From Bordetella parapertussis (lineage in GTDB: Bacteria; Bacteroidota; Bacteroidia; Chitinophagales; Chitinophagaceae), in the NCBI GenBank assembly GCA_943331005.2, contig CALQJX020000010.1, positions 1 to 64,000 of the forward strand: 64,000 nucleotides of DNA, in the 5' to 3' direction. Made by a program: the position numbers and the translations under genes. This document shows positions 51,740 to 60,499 of this stretch, piece by piece (positions within the stretch are counted from its first letter, which is position 1; every line of letters begins with the position of its first letter). Under the pieces are notes generated by a model, which ran no database searches, had not been told where the DNA came from, and saw only the letters and a list, made by a program, of their open reading frames with translations.

Positions 51740-52399
51740 ATGTCACATGAAACTTGTCCAAATTGCTCGGCTACTATAAAAGATGGTCTGTTTAATTCTA
51801 ATCAACTACTCGCTAAAACAGTCTCAGAGGTTATCAATGCGGCACAAGGAACAAATACAAAAGGTTTCTGCGGTAAATGTGGTAATGATTTATTCGTCAC
51901 TTCGCTGACTAAGCTAAAAAATGAGCTTATTGAAATTCAACAAACAATCTCTGAATCAATTTCAAAGATTCCAGTTATTTCTGTTCATAATCCATATAAA
52001 TGGGAATATCAAGTTATTGGTTTAGTTACGAGTCAATCTGTGACGGGTACAGGAGTGTTCTCGGAAATCAGTATGTCCTTATCAGATTTGTTTGGAAGCG
52101 AATCGGGTTCTATGAACAAAAAGATCAAAGACGCTGAGGTTATTTGTATGACAAGGTTAAGGAAAGAAACGTGGGAATTAGGTGGTAATGCAATAATTGC
52201 AGTTGATATAGATTATTCAGAAGTTGGCAGCCTTAGAGGTATGATGATGGTATGTTGTACGGGAACTGCAATTAGAGTAACCAATAATGAAGTTTTTAAT
52301 GCAGAAACAAGAAATGCATTAGAGGCAATTCATCAAATTATGGAAAAACATGATCGTATAAATGCAATCTGTAAGCCTTATATGACAATGTCTTTATAG
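51740..52399 (+). CDS. YbjQ-like (UPF0145) protein with N-terminal zinc-ribbon
   Basis: The 219-residue protein begins with a four-cysteine zinc-binding part: CPNCSATIKDG and GFCGKCGNDLF. After a linker helix it has a YbjQ-type domain (EYQVIGLVTSQSVTGTGVFS, RLRKETWELGGNAIIAVDID, MMMVCCTGTAIRV). YbjQ proteins are ring-forming, of unknown function, sometimes labelled heavy-metal-binding. The gene is AT-rich compared with the surrounding chromosome and lies in the accessory island. Confidence 0.78.
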   Translation: MSHETCPNCSATIKDGLFNSNQLLAKTVSEVINAAQGTNTKGFCGKCGNDLFVTSLTKLKNELIEIQQTISESISKIPVISVHNPYKWEYQVIGLVTSQSVTGTGVFSEISMSLSDLFGSESGSMNKKIKDAEVICMTRLRKETWELGGNAIIAVDIDYSEVGSLRGMMMVCCTGTAIRVTNNEVFNAETRNALEAIHQIMEKHDRINAICKPYMTMSL

Positions 52400-52455
52400 A
52401 ATCCTTAGATAGGAAGTAAAAAAGGACTTATTCCGTTGGTATACTTATGAAGATT

Positions 52456-52510
52456 ACGCAACTTGAAAATGACTTGCAACAGTGTACACAAGTGGAAAAC
52501 ACGTGCGCCA
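52456..52510. repeat. Double-hairpin dispersed repeat, copy 2 (inverted)
   Basis: On the - strand, TGGCGCACGTGTTTTCCACT, then TGCAAGTCATTTTCAAGTTGC, match the copy at 24981-25040. The left hairpin is kept and the right one is diverged. Confidence 0.7.
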
Positions 52511-52623
52511 AATGGTACTGGTATTTGCAGTATTGGTAAGTAAACGAACCAACTGGAGCCCCTTTTTTCTAATCGTTTATCATTAAAACGACTAGTGAAG
52601 TCGGGGTTGTATAGCTTTTTCAT
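52511..52623 (-). pseudogene. Transposase N-terminus relic (IS4-like), frameshifted and truncated
   Basis: From the ATG at 52623 the - strand reads MKKLYNPDFTSRFNDKRLEK, then after a one-base shift LQLVRLLTNTANTSTIW. The pattern F-x-DKRLxKR followed by LVxLL resembles the N-terminus of IS4/Tn5-type transposases. The relic ends where the double-hairpin repeat begins. This is a weak, short match. Confidence 0.35.
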
Positions 52624-52669
52624 ATTGGTATTTTCAAGCAAAGCTATTCAAACTTGTGGGTACACGGTA

Positions 52670-52693
52670 GGTTACAAACGAGGGCGAGTGTAG
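52670..52693. repeat. Partial REP unit
   Basis: GGTTACAAACGAGGGCGAGTG and the following TAG resemble the outer part of the RAYT-type REP. Only one arm remains. Confidence 0.55.
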
Positions 52694-52722
52694 ATTGATA
52701 TATATACTTTGCTAAAACAATT

Positions 52723-53178
52723 TCAACTCCTTCTTTTTGTATCTTTTTTGTCGTAGAAAATCTGACAAAATTCTTCATACTCATCTGTGGATAGTATTGC
52801 TTCTTTCATACCCTTGTAATATTTTCTTTTGTCTATTGTATAGTCATCGTAAGATGACATTTCTCGCCCTGTACCCATTGTAATTGCGGTAATCGGGATA
52901 AGAAATGCCATCCCAGCAATAAACATATTGATTTCATTGATTGTCCTTGGTGCTTTGATTTTTTCCAAGATAATACTAATGACAAATGTGAATATGATCA
53001 GAGCAACGCATATCTTCAATAGTTTGAAAAAACTATTGAACTTTTCTTTAAAAGGTGTGTGTGTTGGTTCAAAATCAAAATGAGGTTCTAACAACAACTG
53101 TTTTTTTATTCGTTTATATGTGTCTTCAGATAATACTGCTGGTTCTTGAAACGTATATTTAGTGTAGTATATTCTCAT
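52723..53178 (-). CDS. Hypothetical membrane protein, two helices
   Basis: The ATG at 53178 (MRIYYTKYTFQEPAVLSEDT) gives 151 residues; a longer frame adds 19. Two membrane helices are seen (LLKICVALIIFTFVISIILE and INMFIAGMAFLIPITAITMG), and the ends are charged. No family is recognised; the layout resembles YcxB-like proteins, but without clear motifs. AT-rich, part of the accessory island. Confidence 0.6.
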   Translation of the reverse strand: MRIYYTKYTFQEPAVLSEDTYKRIKKQLLLEPHFDFEPTHTPFKEKFNSFFKLLKICVALIIFTFVISIILEKIKAPRTINEINMFIAGMAFLIPITAITMGTGREMSSYDDYTIDKRKYYKGMKEAILSTDEYEEFCQIFYDKKDTKRRS

Positions 53179-53261
53179 TGTAACATGGTTTTGAAAGTTT
53201 GATAAAATTAATAAGCACTTTATAAAAAACGTCAATTAATATATTTCTATTTTTGTCTTTT

Positions 53262-53645
53262 TTGAAGCAAATCTTTTCGACCTGTGAAAACAACTGATCC
53301 CAATCTCACAAAAACCTTCAAAACCTAAAGCAAAAAATTGTGGATATCTTCTGCTGCCGGCCTGTCATTTTCGGGCAGGTTGGCATAGCGTTTGTGCGTA
53401 TAGGGCTATAGGAAAGCTAAAGCTATGAACCCTGCCACATATCGTGTTGGTTATGTACTTATACATAGTGCACCTGCCTATGTATGTAATATAGCAAAAA
53501 ACGCGCGAGTAAAAAATGAGCAATTTTTGGTAACTTTTATCGGCCGCAACCCTTTACTGCAGCGGTTTTGCTCATTGTAAATATTTTGCTGAAAAACGGG
53601 AAATTTTGATGCAGCAGCATTTTTACAAAGTATAAATGCCAATAA
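53262..53645 (+). repeat. Dispersed non-coding repeat of about 380 bp, copy B
   Basis: This aligns with 25016-25399. The block from GCGCGAGTAAAAAATGAGC to the end is well conserved, and the left part is diverged. Here it lies downstream of moxR (- strand), while copy A is upstream of a TonB receptor gene. It fills most of the 522-bp gap without genes. Confidence 0.85.
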
Positions 53646-53672
53646 AAAAACGCCATGCTGTGGCATGGCGTT
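53644..53672 (-). terminator. Intrinsic terminator of the MoxR gene
   Basis: AACGCCATGC and GCATGGCGTT pair around TGTG. On the - strand a run of seven T's follows. It is 29 bp beyond the MoxR stop. Confidence 0.9.
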
Positions 53673-53700
53673 GAAAGAGATATAACTGTGTAGCAAACTA

Positions 53701-54705
53701 CTATGGCACTTCTACAACATTCAGAATGTCGTTGATCACCTGCTCGCTGGTAATGTTCTCTGCTTCGGCTTCGTAGGTGAGGCCTATACGGTGGCGCATC
53801 ACGTCGTGGCACACAGCGCGTACATCTTCGGGTATCACATAGCCGCGGCGCTTGATGAAGGCATAGGCCTTGGCAGCCAGCGCCAGATTGATGCTGGCAC
53901 GCGGAGAGGCACCGTAGCTGATGTAAGATTTCAGCTTGCCCAGTTTGTACTCTTCGGGGTAGCGGGTAGCAAATACTATGTCCAGGATATACTGTTCTAT
54001 TTTTTCGTCCATGTATACCTCGCGCACCAGGGCACGCGCCTTCAGTATCTGTTCTGTGCTCACCACCGCATTGATCTTCACTGCGCCACCCGGATTGAGG
54101 TTGGTACGGATGATCTGACGCTCTTCTTCCTTCTTGGGGTAAGTGATGATGATCTTCAGCATGAAACGGTCCACCTGCGCTTCGGGCAGTTCGTAGGTGC
54201 CTTCCTGCTCTATGGGGTTCTGGGTGGCCAGTACCAGGAAGGGTTCTTCCAGCTTGTAGGTCTGGTCGCCTATGGTTACCTGGCGTTCCTGCATAGCCTC
54301 CAGCAGGGCGCTCTGCACCTTTGCCGGGGCACGGTTTATCTCATCGGCCAGTATGAAGTTGGCGAATATTGGTCCCTTGCGCACGGCAAACTTATGTTCC
54401 TGCGGATTGTAGACCATAGTACCCAGCACATCGGCAGGCAGCAGATCGGGGGTAAACTGTATACGGGCGAAGTTGGCCTGAATTGCAGCAGCCAGCGACT
54501 TGATAGCGAGCGTTTTGGCAAGGCCGGGTACACCTTCCAGCAGCACGTGGCCATTGGCCAGCATGCCTATCAGCAGGCGCTCTACCATGTGCTTCTGTCC
54601 TACAACAGCCTTATTCAGCTCCATGGTCAGCAGATCTATAAAGGCGCTCTGCTGATGGATCTTTTCATTCAGTTCACGGATGTCGAAAGATGAAGATACT
54701 TCCAT
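53701..54705 (-). CDS. MoxR family AAA+ ATPase
   Basis: The ATG at 54705 (MEVSSSFDIRELNEKIHQQS) gives 334 residues; the longer frame adds 22 unrelated residues. Walker A GVPGLAKT (58-65), Walker B FILADEINRAPAKVQ, then LEAMQERQVTIG, sensor VLATQNPIEQEGTYELPEAQ and VDRFMLK are all canonical. MoxR ATPases act with VWA-domain proteins as chaperones for complex or metalloenzyme maturation. Usually DUF58 and VWA genes follow; here none is adjacent. Confidence 0.93.
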   Translation of the reverse strand: MEVSSSFDIRELNEKIHQQSAFIDLLTMELNKAVVGQKHMVERLLIGMLANGHVLLEGVPGLAKTLAIKSLAAAIQANFARIQFTPDLLPADVLGTMVYNPQEHKFAVRKGPIFANFILADEINRAPAKVQSALLEAMQERQVTIGDQTYKLEEPFLVLATQNPIEQEGTYELPEAQVDRFMLKIIITYPKKEEERQIIRTNLNPGGAVKINAVVSTEQILKARALVREVYMDEKIEQYILDIVFATRYPEEYKLGKLKSYISYGASPRASINLALAAKAYAFIKRRGYVIPEDVRAVCHDVMRHRIGLTYEAEAENITSEQVINDILNVVEVP

Positions 54706-54883
54706 ATTGTTCGGATGCGGTTTTAAGTTACAATTGTACGAAAAACCAAAAATATAACTGCAAACCGACAAAGCAGAGAATGAAGGTCAGTTTTAACTTT
54801 TTTTAAAATTGTTTTTAAAAACGCATCCGCGGCTATCGGAACAGCATAAGTGATACCTTTGTTTTCCTTTACCCGTAACATAT

Positions 54884-55210
54884 ATGGATAATTTTGAACA
54901 GCGCTGGTTGGATACAGAGAACATGCTCAGGGAGCGTTTCGGAAAATTGCCGGATATGGAAGGCATGCTTTTTCTGATAGGAGTGAACGAACTGGGCAGT
55001 ATGCCCAAACGCAAATTCTCTAAAGAACAGAAAAGAGACCTGATGCATGTGGCAGTATGCACCCTACTGAGCCAGTATGGCTTTTATGAGTTTGCCGGCC
55101 GCGATGACGAAGGCTGGCCCCACTTTACCGAGGTAGAAGCCGTTTCTGTAAAAGGCCTTGCCGATCAGGAGCGCATGCTGAAGGAGTGTATCATTACCTA
55201 TTTTGAGTAG
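54884..55210 (+). CDS. Conserved Bacteroidota hypothetical protein
   Basis: The 108-residue cytoplasmic protein begins MDNFEQRWLDTENMLRERFG and has FLIGVNELG, KEQKRDLMHVAVCTLLSQYG and HFTEVEAVSVKGLADQERML. It looks like a small all-helical protein. I cannot assign a function. A -7 element TACCTTTG lies at 54854-54861, 22 nt before the ATG. Confidence 0.75.
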   Translation: MDNFEQRWLDTENMLRERFGKLPDMEGMLFLIGVNELGSMPKRKFSKEQKRDLMHVAVCTLLSQYGFYEFAGRDDEGWPHFTEVEAVSVKGLADQERMLKECIITYFE

Positions 55211-55213
55211 CGG

Positions 55214-55810
55214 CTACACAGCTATGCGCTGCAGTATGGCCACTACCCTTGCCGAGAGTGCTACCACATGGTGGTGCGTATACATGGGTATCTCTATATA
55301 GCCACCCGGCCCCAGGCGCACTATGTTGCTGCCTATGTGGCAGGCACACTCGCCCTCCAGCACCAGAAAGCTTTCGCGCTCATGGGTATGTACTTCGTCG
55401 GGCACATCTGTGGCACTGCATACCAGTACCTGTGTTATGCCGCCTGTGCTGCGCAGCACTTGCATATCGGTGCCCTGCGGAATGCCCGGTGGCAGCAGTG
55501 GTTGCACTATACGCAGCCAGCGCTGGTGGTCGGCATATTTGTTGATGACAGGCAGGTCCTGCAGATCGGCAGTTTGTTCTTTGTTGATGTTGTGCAGCAA
55601 CGCCCATATAGTATCCTGCAGGTCGGCGGGCGGTGCAGGTATAGTAGTAGCATCATCATCGGCCTGTTGCAGGGCGGCAAGTGCCTCCTTTACCTCGGGG
55701 TAGCGTATACAGGCTGCAGCCACATCGGCACGGTCGGCGGCAGAGAGCAACCCCAGGATATATTCCTGCAGTATGCCACTGTTTATATAGTCTTCCGCGC
55801 TGCTGTACAT
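55214..55810 (-). CDS. Cupin-domain protein with anti-sigma-like N-terminus (ChrR-like)
   Basis: The 198-residue protein has an N-terminal helical part typical of zinc-less anti-sigma factors (SGILQEYILGLLSAADRADV, PEVKEALAALQQADDD) and a C-terminal cupin: VPDEVHTHERESFLVLEGEC, IVRLGPGGYIEIPMYTHHHV. The histidines HTHE and THHH can bind metal. ChrR-type proteins sequester an ECF sigma factor until singlet oxygen or peroxide is sensed. No sigma factor gene is adjacent. The stop is 3 bp from the convergent 54884 gene. Confidence 0.75.
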   Translation of the reverse strand: MYSSAEDYINSGILQEYILGLLSAADRADVAAACIRYPEVKEALAALQQADDDATTIPAPPADLQDTIWALLHNINKEQTADLQDLPVINKYADHQRWLRIVQPLLPPGIPQGTDMQVLRSTGGITQVLVCSATDVPDEVHTHERESFLVLEGECACHIGSNIVRLGPGGYIEIPMYTHHHVVALSARVVAILQRIAV

Positions 55811-55878
55811 GAGGGGTGGTAGAAAAAAGCAAAGCTATGGCGAATCTGCGGATATGTAGCAGAAATGACAAGCGGCAA

Positions 55879-57420
55879 TCAGTTCTTTACCACCTTGCCG
55901 GCATAGTTGCCGTTCACCTTTATGTTGTAGAGGCCGGGGGCAAGGCCATCCATATCTATGGTGATCTTTGAGGCATTGTATTTTCTGGTAAGTGCTTCGT
56001 TGCCGTCTTTGTTCACCAGTGTTACCTGCTCTATCAGCTGGCCGTCTGCTACAGATATTACCAGGCTGCTGCCCGATGAGCCGGGGGTAATGCGCACCGG
56101 CATAGCAGCCGGAACAACAGGTGCAGGTGCCGGAGTGCTCATGGAGCCACAGCACACTACAGCAGGCACATCTTTCTTGCCCGATGCCAGGCAGAGCACA
56201 TTGTTGAGGATGAGTCTGTAGCCCGGCGAGTTGGGGTGCAGGTCCAGATCGGTAGGTGGTTCGCCCACTTTGTGTTCATAGTCTTCCGGGTCATGACCAC
56301 CATAGAAGGTCCAGGAGCCTTCTTTGTACTTGCCGTGAATGTATCGTGCCTCGTGCACATCTTTGCGGTGCCCCATCAGTAGCACATCGGGCTTCAGGTT
56401 TTCTTTTCTGAAGGCGGTGGTCTGGCCCATAAAACCCTTTATGCGTTTGGTGTGGTTCTGGCACAGCATAGACGGCACAGGGTCGAAGCGGGCAGGGAAG
56501 GGCAGCAGGGTAAAGTAGTCTGTACTCTCGGGCACAAACCTGAAGTTGGTATTGTCTATGGTAGAGTATTCGTACTCGTAGCGTGCAGTAGAAAGCGTGA
56601 AGCCGGTGAAGGCGAAACAATTGCTGAAGTTTAGCCGCGACTGCGCATTGGGGGCTATGCCATCGCCATCGTAGGGCGAATCGCAGATGTCGGTGCCATT
56701 GGCAGCAAGGGCTATATCGTAGGTGTCTGTAGCAGAGCACATGGCGAAGAGGTTGCCGCCGGCACCCACAAATTCGCGTATCTTCTTTACCACAGCCAGC
56801 TGCATCTGCGCTACTTTTTTGTAGCCATAGCGGGCAGCCAGCTGTTCTGTGGCGCGGCAGTCGGCACGGTACCAGGTAGCATCTTTGTACTGTATCCAGA
56901 AGCGGCCATACTGACCCGTAAAGTCTTCGTGGTGCAGGTGCAGCCAGTCATACTTACCCAGGTCGCCGGCAAGCACTTCGCTCACATACAGCTTATCGAA
57001 CGGTATGCCGGCATAGGTGAGTCCCAGGGTCACGGCATCGTCCCATGGTTTTTTGCCCGAAGGGGTGTAGACCGCAATACGCGGCACCTTGCTCAGGGGC
57101 ACCACATCGCCATTAAAAGCAGGTGCTTTTACCCGTGCAGTAACAGCGGCATATTCTTTGTTGCTGATGCGGGTATAAGATACATTGCGCTGTTTGCAGG
57201 CTGCCTCAAGTGCAGGGGTCAGTTCCAGCGCAAAGCTGCCGCCCTTGTAGTTGAGCAGCCAGTCTGCAGTGCCGCCGGCTGCAATAGCATTGTACACAAT
57301 GCCATAGGCGCGCAGGTGATTGGTCTGTTTGTCATCCATATTGATGAATAACTTAGTACCCAATACCTGCGAAGCAGATAACACCAGCCATACCAGCAAC
57401 AACCCCGCTTTTGTGCGCAT
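55879..57420 (-). CDS. Secreted protein resembling Bacteroidota 'asparagine synthetase B'-labelled family
   Basis: The ATG at 57420 gives a signal peptide (MRTKAGLLLVWLVLSASQVL) and 513 residues. The N-terminal part has TKLFINMDDKQTNHLRAYGI and WLLNYKGGSFALEL, then a glutamine-amidotransferase-like segment (IREFVGAGGNLFAMCSATDT). HLHHEDFTGQYGRFWIQY is conserved in the family. From memory, similar proteins carry an asparagine synthetase B label, but no synthetase motif is visible. The C-terminal 90 residues (SLVISVADGQLIEQVTLVNK to GKVVKN) look like a T9SS sorting domain. The true function is unknown. Confidence 0.7.
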   Translation of the reverse strand: MRTKAGLLLVWLVLSASQVLGTKLFINMDDKQTNHLRAYGIVYNAIAAGGTADWLLNYKGGSFALELTPALEAACKQRNVSYTRISNKEYAAVTARVKAPAFNGDVVPLSKVPRIAVYTPSGKKPWDDAVTLGLTYAGIPFDKLYVSEVLAGDLGKYDWLHLHHEDFTGQYGRFWIQYKDATWYRADCRATEQLAARYGYKKVAQMQLAVVKKIREFVGAGGNLFAMCSATDTYDIALAANGTDICDSPYDGDGIAPNAQSRLNFSNCFAFTGFTLSTARYEYEYSTIDNTNFRFVPESTDYFTLLPFPARFDPVPSMLCQNHTKRIKGFMGQTTAFRKENLKPDVLLMGHRKDVHEARYIHGKYKEGSWTFYGGHDPEDYEHKVGEPPTDLDLHPNSPGYRLILNNVLCLASGKKDVPAVVCCGSMSTPAPAPVVPAAMPVRITPGSSGSSLVISVADGQLIEQVTLVNKDGNEALTRKYNASKITIDMDGLAPGLYNIKVNGNYAGKVVKN

Positions 57421-57529
57421 ACGTTGTGAAAATATGCAAAATTTACCTGTTACAATATGTGGCGGAGACAACAATGTGTATGTTGCTGCTAATGAATGAA
57501 ATTGATAACTTTACAACAATACCTTACCT

Positions 57530-57721
57530 ATGACACTGATTGCCATTTTACTACCCTGGTTATCATTCCTTATGCGGGGAAAGATACTGAGCGGACTTAT
57601 CTGCCTGCTGTTGCAGTGCACCATTCTGGGCTGGATACCCGCAGCAGTCTGGGCGGTCATCAGCCTGCAGAACAGCCGTGCCGACAGGCGCGCAAAGCGC
57701 ATCATCAGGGCAATGAAGTAA
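57530..57721 (+). CDS. Pmp3/YqaE-like small membrane protein
   Basis: The 63-residue protein has two hydrophobic segments, LIAILLPWLSFLMRGK and LICLLLQCTILGWIPAAVWAV. The LGWIPA signature with a preceding loop matches the Pmp3 family (stress-responsive proteins affecting membrane potential). A basic tail (RADRRAKRIIRAMK) follows. It converges with the MBL-fold gene with 3 bp between stops. Confidence 0.75.
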   Translation: MTLIAILLPWLSFLMRGKILSGLICLLLQCTILGWIPAAVWAVISLQNSRADRRAKRIIRAMK

Positions 57722-57724
57722 TAC

Positions 57725-58819
57725 TTATTTTACCTCGTGCCACCATTCGGTGTGCTGCATGGCATCATCGAGCGGCACTACCTGACCAATGAGCGGATAC
57801 ATGAGCGGCATGCCTTTGCGGGCGGCCTCTGCCACCACTCTTTTTATAGGTTCGTCCCAGTTGTGCAGCGATAATGCAAACTTTGACCAATGCACCGGGA
57901 ACAGTCTTTTGGCGCTTAGGTCTGTAGCTGCCTGCACCACTTCTTCCGGCATCATGTGGATATATTTCCAGTATTCGTTGTACTGGCCGTTCTCCAGTAT
58001 TACCAGATCGAAAGGGCCGTGCTGTGCGCCTATTGCGGCAAAGTGACTGTCGTAGCCCGAATCGCCGCCGAGGTATAGTTTCCTGTCGGGTGTTTGCAGC
58101 ACAAAGGAGGTCCACAGAGAAATGTTGCGTTTGAAACCCCTGCCCGAGAAGTGTCGCGAAGGCGCATAGGTGACCAGAAAACCATCGCCCAGATCCACTT
58201 GTTCGTTCCAGTCGCGCTCTATGATGTTGCTGCTGCTATAGCCCCAGCGCTGCAGGTGCGCACCTACTCCCAGCCCGGTAACAACCGTGGTGACCCTGGT
58301 GCGCAGCGCAGCCACTGTTTTGTGGCATAGATGATCGTAATGATCGTGGGTGATGAACAGGAAATCGATTGGCGGCAAGTCTGCCACAGTATACACATCT
58401 GCACCATTGAAGCTGCGGGTAGATGTGCTGACCGGCGATGCATGCCCGCTGAATACAGGATCTACCAATATACGCTTGCCATGCAGCTGCAGGAAGTAGG
58501 AAGAGTGGCCGAACCATACTATAACATCCTGTGTGGGGTCGAGCAGGGAAAGGTCGGTCTTTGCAGATGGCAACACTACGGGTGGCTTCACAAACGGACT
58601 TTTGCCAAAGAAGAACTTGCGGGTGACGGTGAAGTAACTAAGCCCTTCTTTGAGCGCGGGTGTATGGCTGAGGTTCTGAAAAGCACCATCCCTGTAGTTG
58701 GTCGATCGCTTTAGCCCTTCGAGGTAGTTGCCGGAAGGGGCTTTACCAAATTGTGGTTGCTGCATGAACAGCCATACTATGGCTACAAAAAGGACAATAA
58801 GAGAGAGGAGTAATAACAT
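57725..58819 (-). CDS. MBL-fold metallo-hydrolase (NAPE-PLD/UlaG-like)
   Basis: The 364-residue protein has an N-terminal membrane helix (LLLLSLIVLFVAIVWLF) and a metallo-beta-lactamase core: VIVWFGHSSYFLQLHGKRIL, the metal motif THDHYDH (157-163), then FSGRGFKRN, LGGDSGYD and PVHWSKF. These match NAPE-phospholipase-D-like membrane lipases or outer-membrane-associated hydrolases. It probably acts on a phospholipid or small ester at the membrane. The GlcD-like gene lies 60 bp upstream on the same strand, but a terminator separates them. Confidence 0.87.
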   Translation of the reverse strand: MLLLLSLIVLFVAIVWLFMQQPQFGKAPSGNYLEGLKRSTNYRDGAFQNLSHTPALKEGLSYFTVTRKFFFGKSPFVKPPVVLPSAKTDLSLLDPTQDVIVWFGHSSYFLQLHGKRILVDPVFSGHASPVSTSTRSFNGADVYTVADLPPIDFLFITHDHYDHLCHKTVAALRTRVTTVVTGLGVGAHLQRWGYSSSNIIERDWNEQVDLGDGFLVTYAPSRHFSGRGFKRNISLWTSFVLQTPDRKLYLGGDSGYDSHFAAIGAQHGPFDLVILENGQYNEYWKYIHMMPEEVVQAATDLSAKRLFPVHWSKFALSLHNWDEPIKRVVAEAARKGMPLMYPLIGQVVPLDDAMQHTEWWHEVK

Positions 58820-58834
58820 GGAAGAAGAGTGGAT

Positions 58835-58866
58835 AAAAAGAAAGGCTCCTTACAAAGAAGGAGCCC
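58835..58866 (-). terminator. Intrinsic terminator of the GlcD-like gene
   Basis: GGCTCCTT and AAGGAGCC pair around ACAAAG. On the - strand it is followed by TTTCTTTTT. Confidence 0.8.
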
Positions 58867-58879
58867 TTGAAAAATAAGA

Positions 58880-60283
58880 TCAGGAGAATATTTTGCCGGG
58901 GTTGAGAATACCGTTGGGGTCGAAAACGTTTTTGATATTGCGCATCAATGTCAGCTGCACATTGCTGAAAGCAACATCCATAAAACCTTTCTGCACCAGC
59001 CCTATACCATGCTCGCCGGATATAGTGCCACCGAGGCGCACTACCTCTGTAAACAGCTTGCGAATGCCAATGGGTAGTCTGGTTTGCCAGTCCTCATCGC
59101 TCATGCCGGCCTTTACTATGTTCACATGCAGGTTGCCGTCGCCGGCATGGCCATAGCAGACAGAGTGGAAGCCGAATTCTTTGCCCAGTGCCTTGATGAT
59201 GGTGAGCAGCTCCGGCAGCTCTGCGCGCGGCACTACGGTATCTTCTTCTTTGTATACAGAGTTGCTTTTTACTGCCTCGCCCACTTTGCGGCGAAGTGTC
59301 CACAGCATTTGTTTCTGCTCGTGGTTATCGGCAAAAAGTATTTCGTCGGTATCGTATTGCTGTACTATGGCGCTTATAGCTTCGGCATCCCGGTAAAGCT
59401 CATCCATATGGTTGCCATCCACCTCTATAAGCAGGTGCGCAGCTATATCGTCGGGCAGATCGATGCCGGCAGACTGCACATAGCGCATAGACCATTCTAT
59501 GGCATCGCGCTCCATGAACTCCAGCGCCGATGGTGTGTAGCCGGCAAGGAATATAGCATTCACCGCCTCGCAGGCCTGCACTGCAGAGCGGAAGGGTACC
59601 AGCATCAGCAGGTCATGCTTCACGGCAGGTATGAGCTTCAGTACTATTTTGGTAATGATGCCCAGTGTGCCCTCGCTGCCCACAACGAGTTGTGTAAGGT
59701 TGTAACCGGTAGCGTTCTTCAGCACATTGGCTCCGGTCCAGATGATATCGCCGGAAGGGAGTACCATTTCCAGGTTCAGGACGTAGTCTTTTACCACGCC
59801 ATACTTCACAGCCCGCGGGCCACCACTGTTCTCGGCCACATTGCCACCTATGAAGCAGGAGCCCTTGCTTGCAGGATCCGGAGGATAGAAGAGCCCTTCA
59901 GCACGCAGTTGTTCCTGCAGCTCCTGGGTTATAACACCCGGCTCTGTGGTGACCTGAAAATTGCGTTTATCTACATGCAGTATCTTGTTGAAGCGCTTCA
60001 TATCCAGCACCACACCACCTGTAACCGGCAATGCGCCGCCGCTGAGGCCGGTACCTGCACCACGAGGGGTAACAGATATGCGCTGCTCGTTGCAGTACTT
60101 CATAAGCGTTGCAACTTCTTGTGTAGTACCTGGCTGCAGCACCACCTCGGGAAGATACCTGAGGTCTTCGGTATGGTCTGATGCACAACGCTCCAGATGC
60201 TCATTGTCTGTAAGCACAAAGGGATTGCCGACCACCAGATCAAAAAAGGAAATGTCTTCCTGCTGTATTTTCTTGAAGGGCAT
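58880..60283 (-). CDS. FAD-linked oxidase, glycolate/lactate dehydrogenase GlcD-like
   Basis: The ATG at 60283 (MPFKKIQQEDISFFDLVVGN) gives 467 residues; the longer frame begins with TTG. The FAD-binding PCMH-type domain has VLQPGTTQEVATLMKYCN, PRGAGTGLSGGALPVTGGVV, CFIGGNVAENSGGPRAVKYG and LVVGSEGTLGIITKIVLKLI. The C-terminal substrate domain has CYGHAGDGNLHVNI and ISGEHGIGLVQKGFM. It oxidises a 2-hydroxyacid such as glycolate or D-lactate. A CACCTTTG box (a near -7 match) lies just upstream. Confidence 0.93.
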   Translation of the reverse strand: MPFKKIQQEDISFFDLVVGNPFVLTDNEHLERCASDHTEDLRYLPEVVLQPGTTQEVATLMKYCNEQRISVTPRGAGTGLSGGALPVTGGVVLDMKRFNKILHVDKRNFQVTTEPGVITQELQEQLRAEGLFYPPDPASKGSCFIGGNVAENSGGPRAVKYGVVKDYVLNLEMVLPSGDIIWTGANVLKNATGYNLTQLVVGSEGTLGIITKIVLKLIPAVKHDLLMLVPFRSAVQACEAVNAIFLAGYTPSALEFMERDAIEWSMRYVQSAGIDLPDDIAAHLLIEVDGNHMDELYRDAEAISAIVQQYDTDEILFADNHEQKQMLWTLRRKVGEAVKSNSVYKEEDTVVPRAELPELLTIIKALGKEFGFHSVCYGHAGDGNLHVNIVKAGMSDEDWQTRLPIGIRKLFTEVVRLGGTISGEHGIGLVQKGFMDVAFSNVQLTLMRNIKNVFDPNGILNPGKIFS

Positions 60284-60349
60284 GCTGCAAAGGTGCAAAA
60301 TATCTCAATCAGAAGAACAATGCCCCTAGAAAGAGTAATACATAACCAC

Positions 60350-60495
60350 CTGAAAAGGTGGTAAATACAGCCCGGAAGGCGCATTATTGCAGCGAAAGCG
60401 TTAATAATTCAGTAAGGTTTTTGCCATGTACCCGCTACTAACTACTTTTGACCGCTGCGCAGCAATACCTGTGCGGGAGTTTACCACCTTTTCAG
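60350..60495. promoter_or_regulatory. 16-bp inverted repeat spanning the divergent promoter
   Basis: CTGAAAAGGTGGTAAA (60350-60365) is the exact complement of TTTACCACCTTTTCAG (60480-60495), 114 bp apart. The left copy is also part of a local palindrome, ACCACCTGAAAAGGTGGT. The right copy ends 4 nt before the epimerase ATG. A -7 element TACTTTTG lies between them (60443-60450). Confidence 0.55.
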
Positions 60496-60499
60496 CGCA

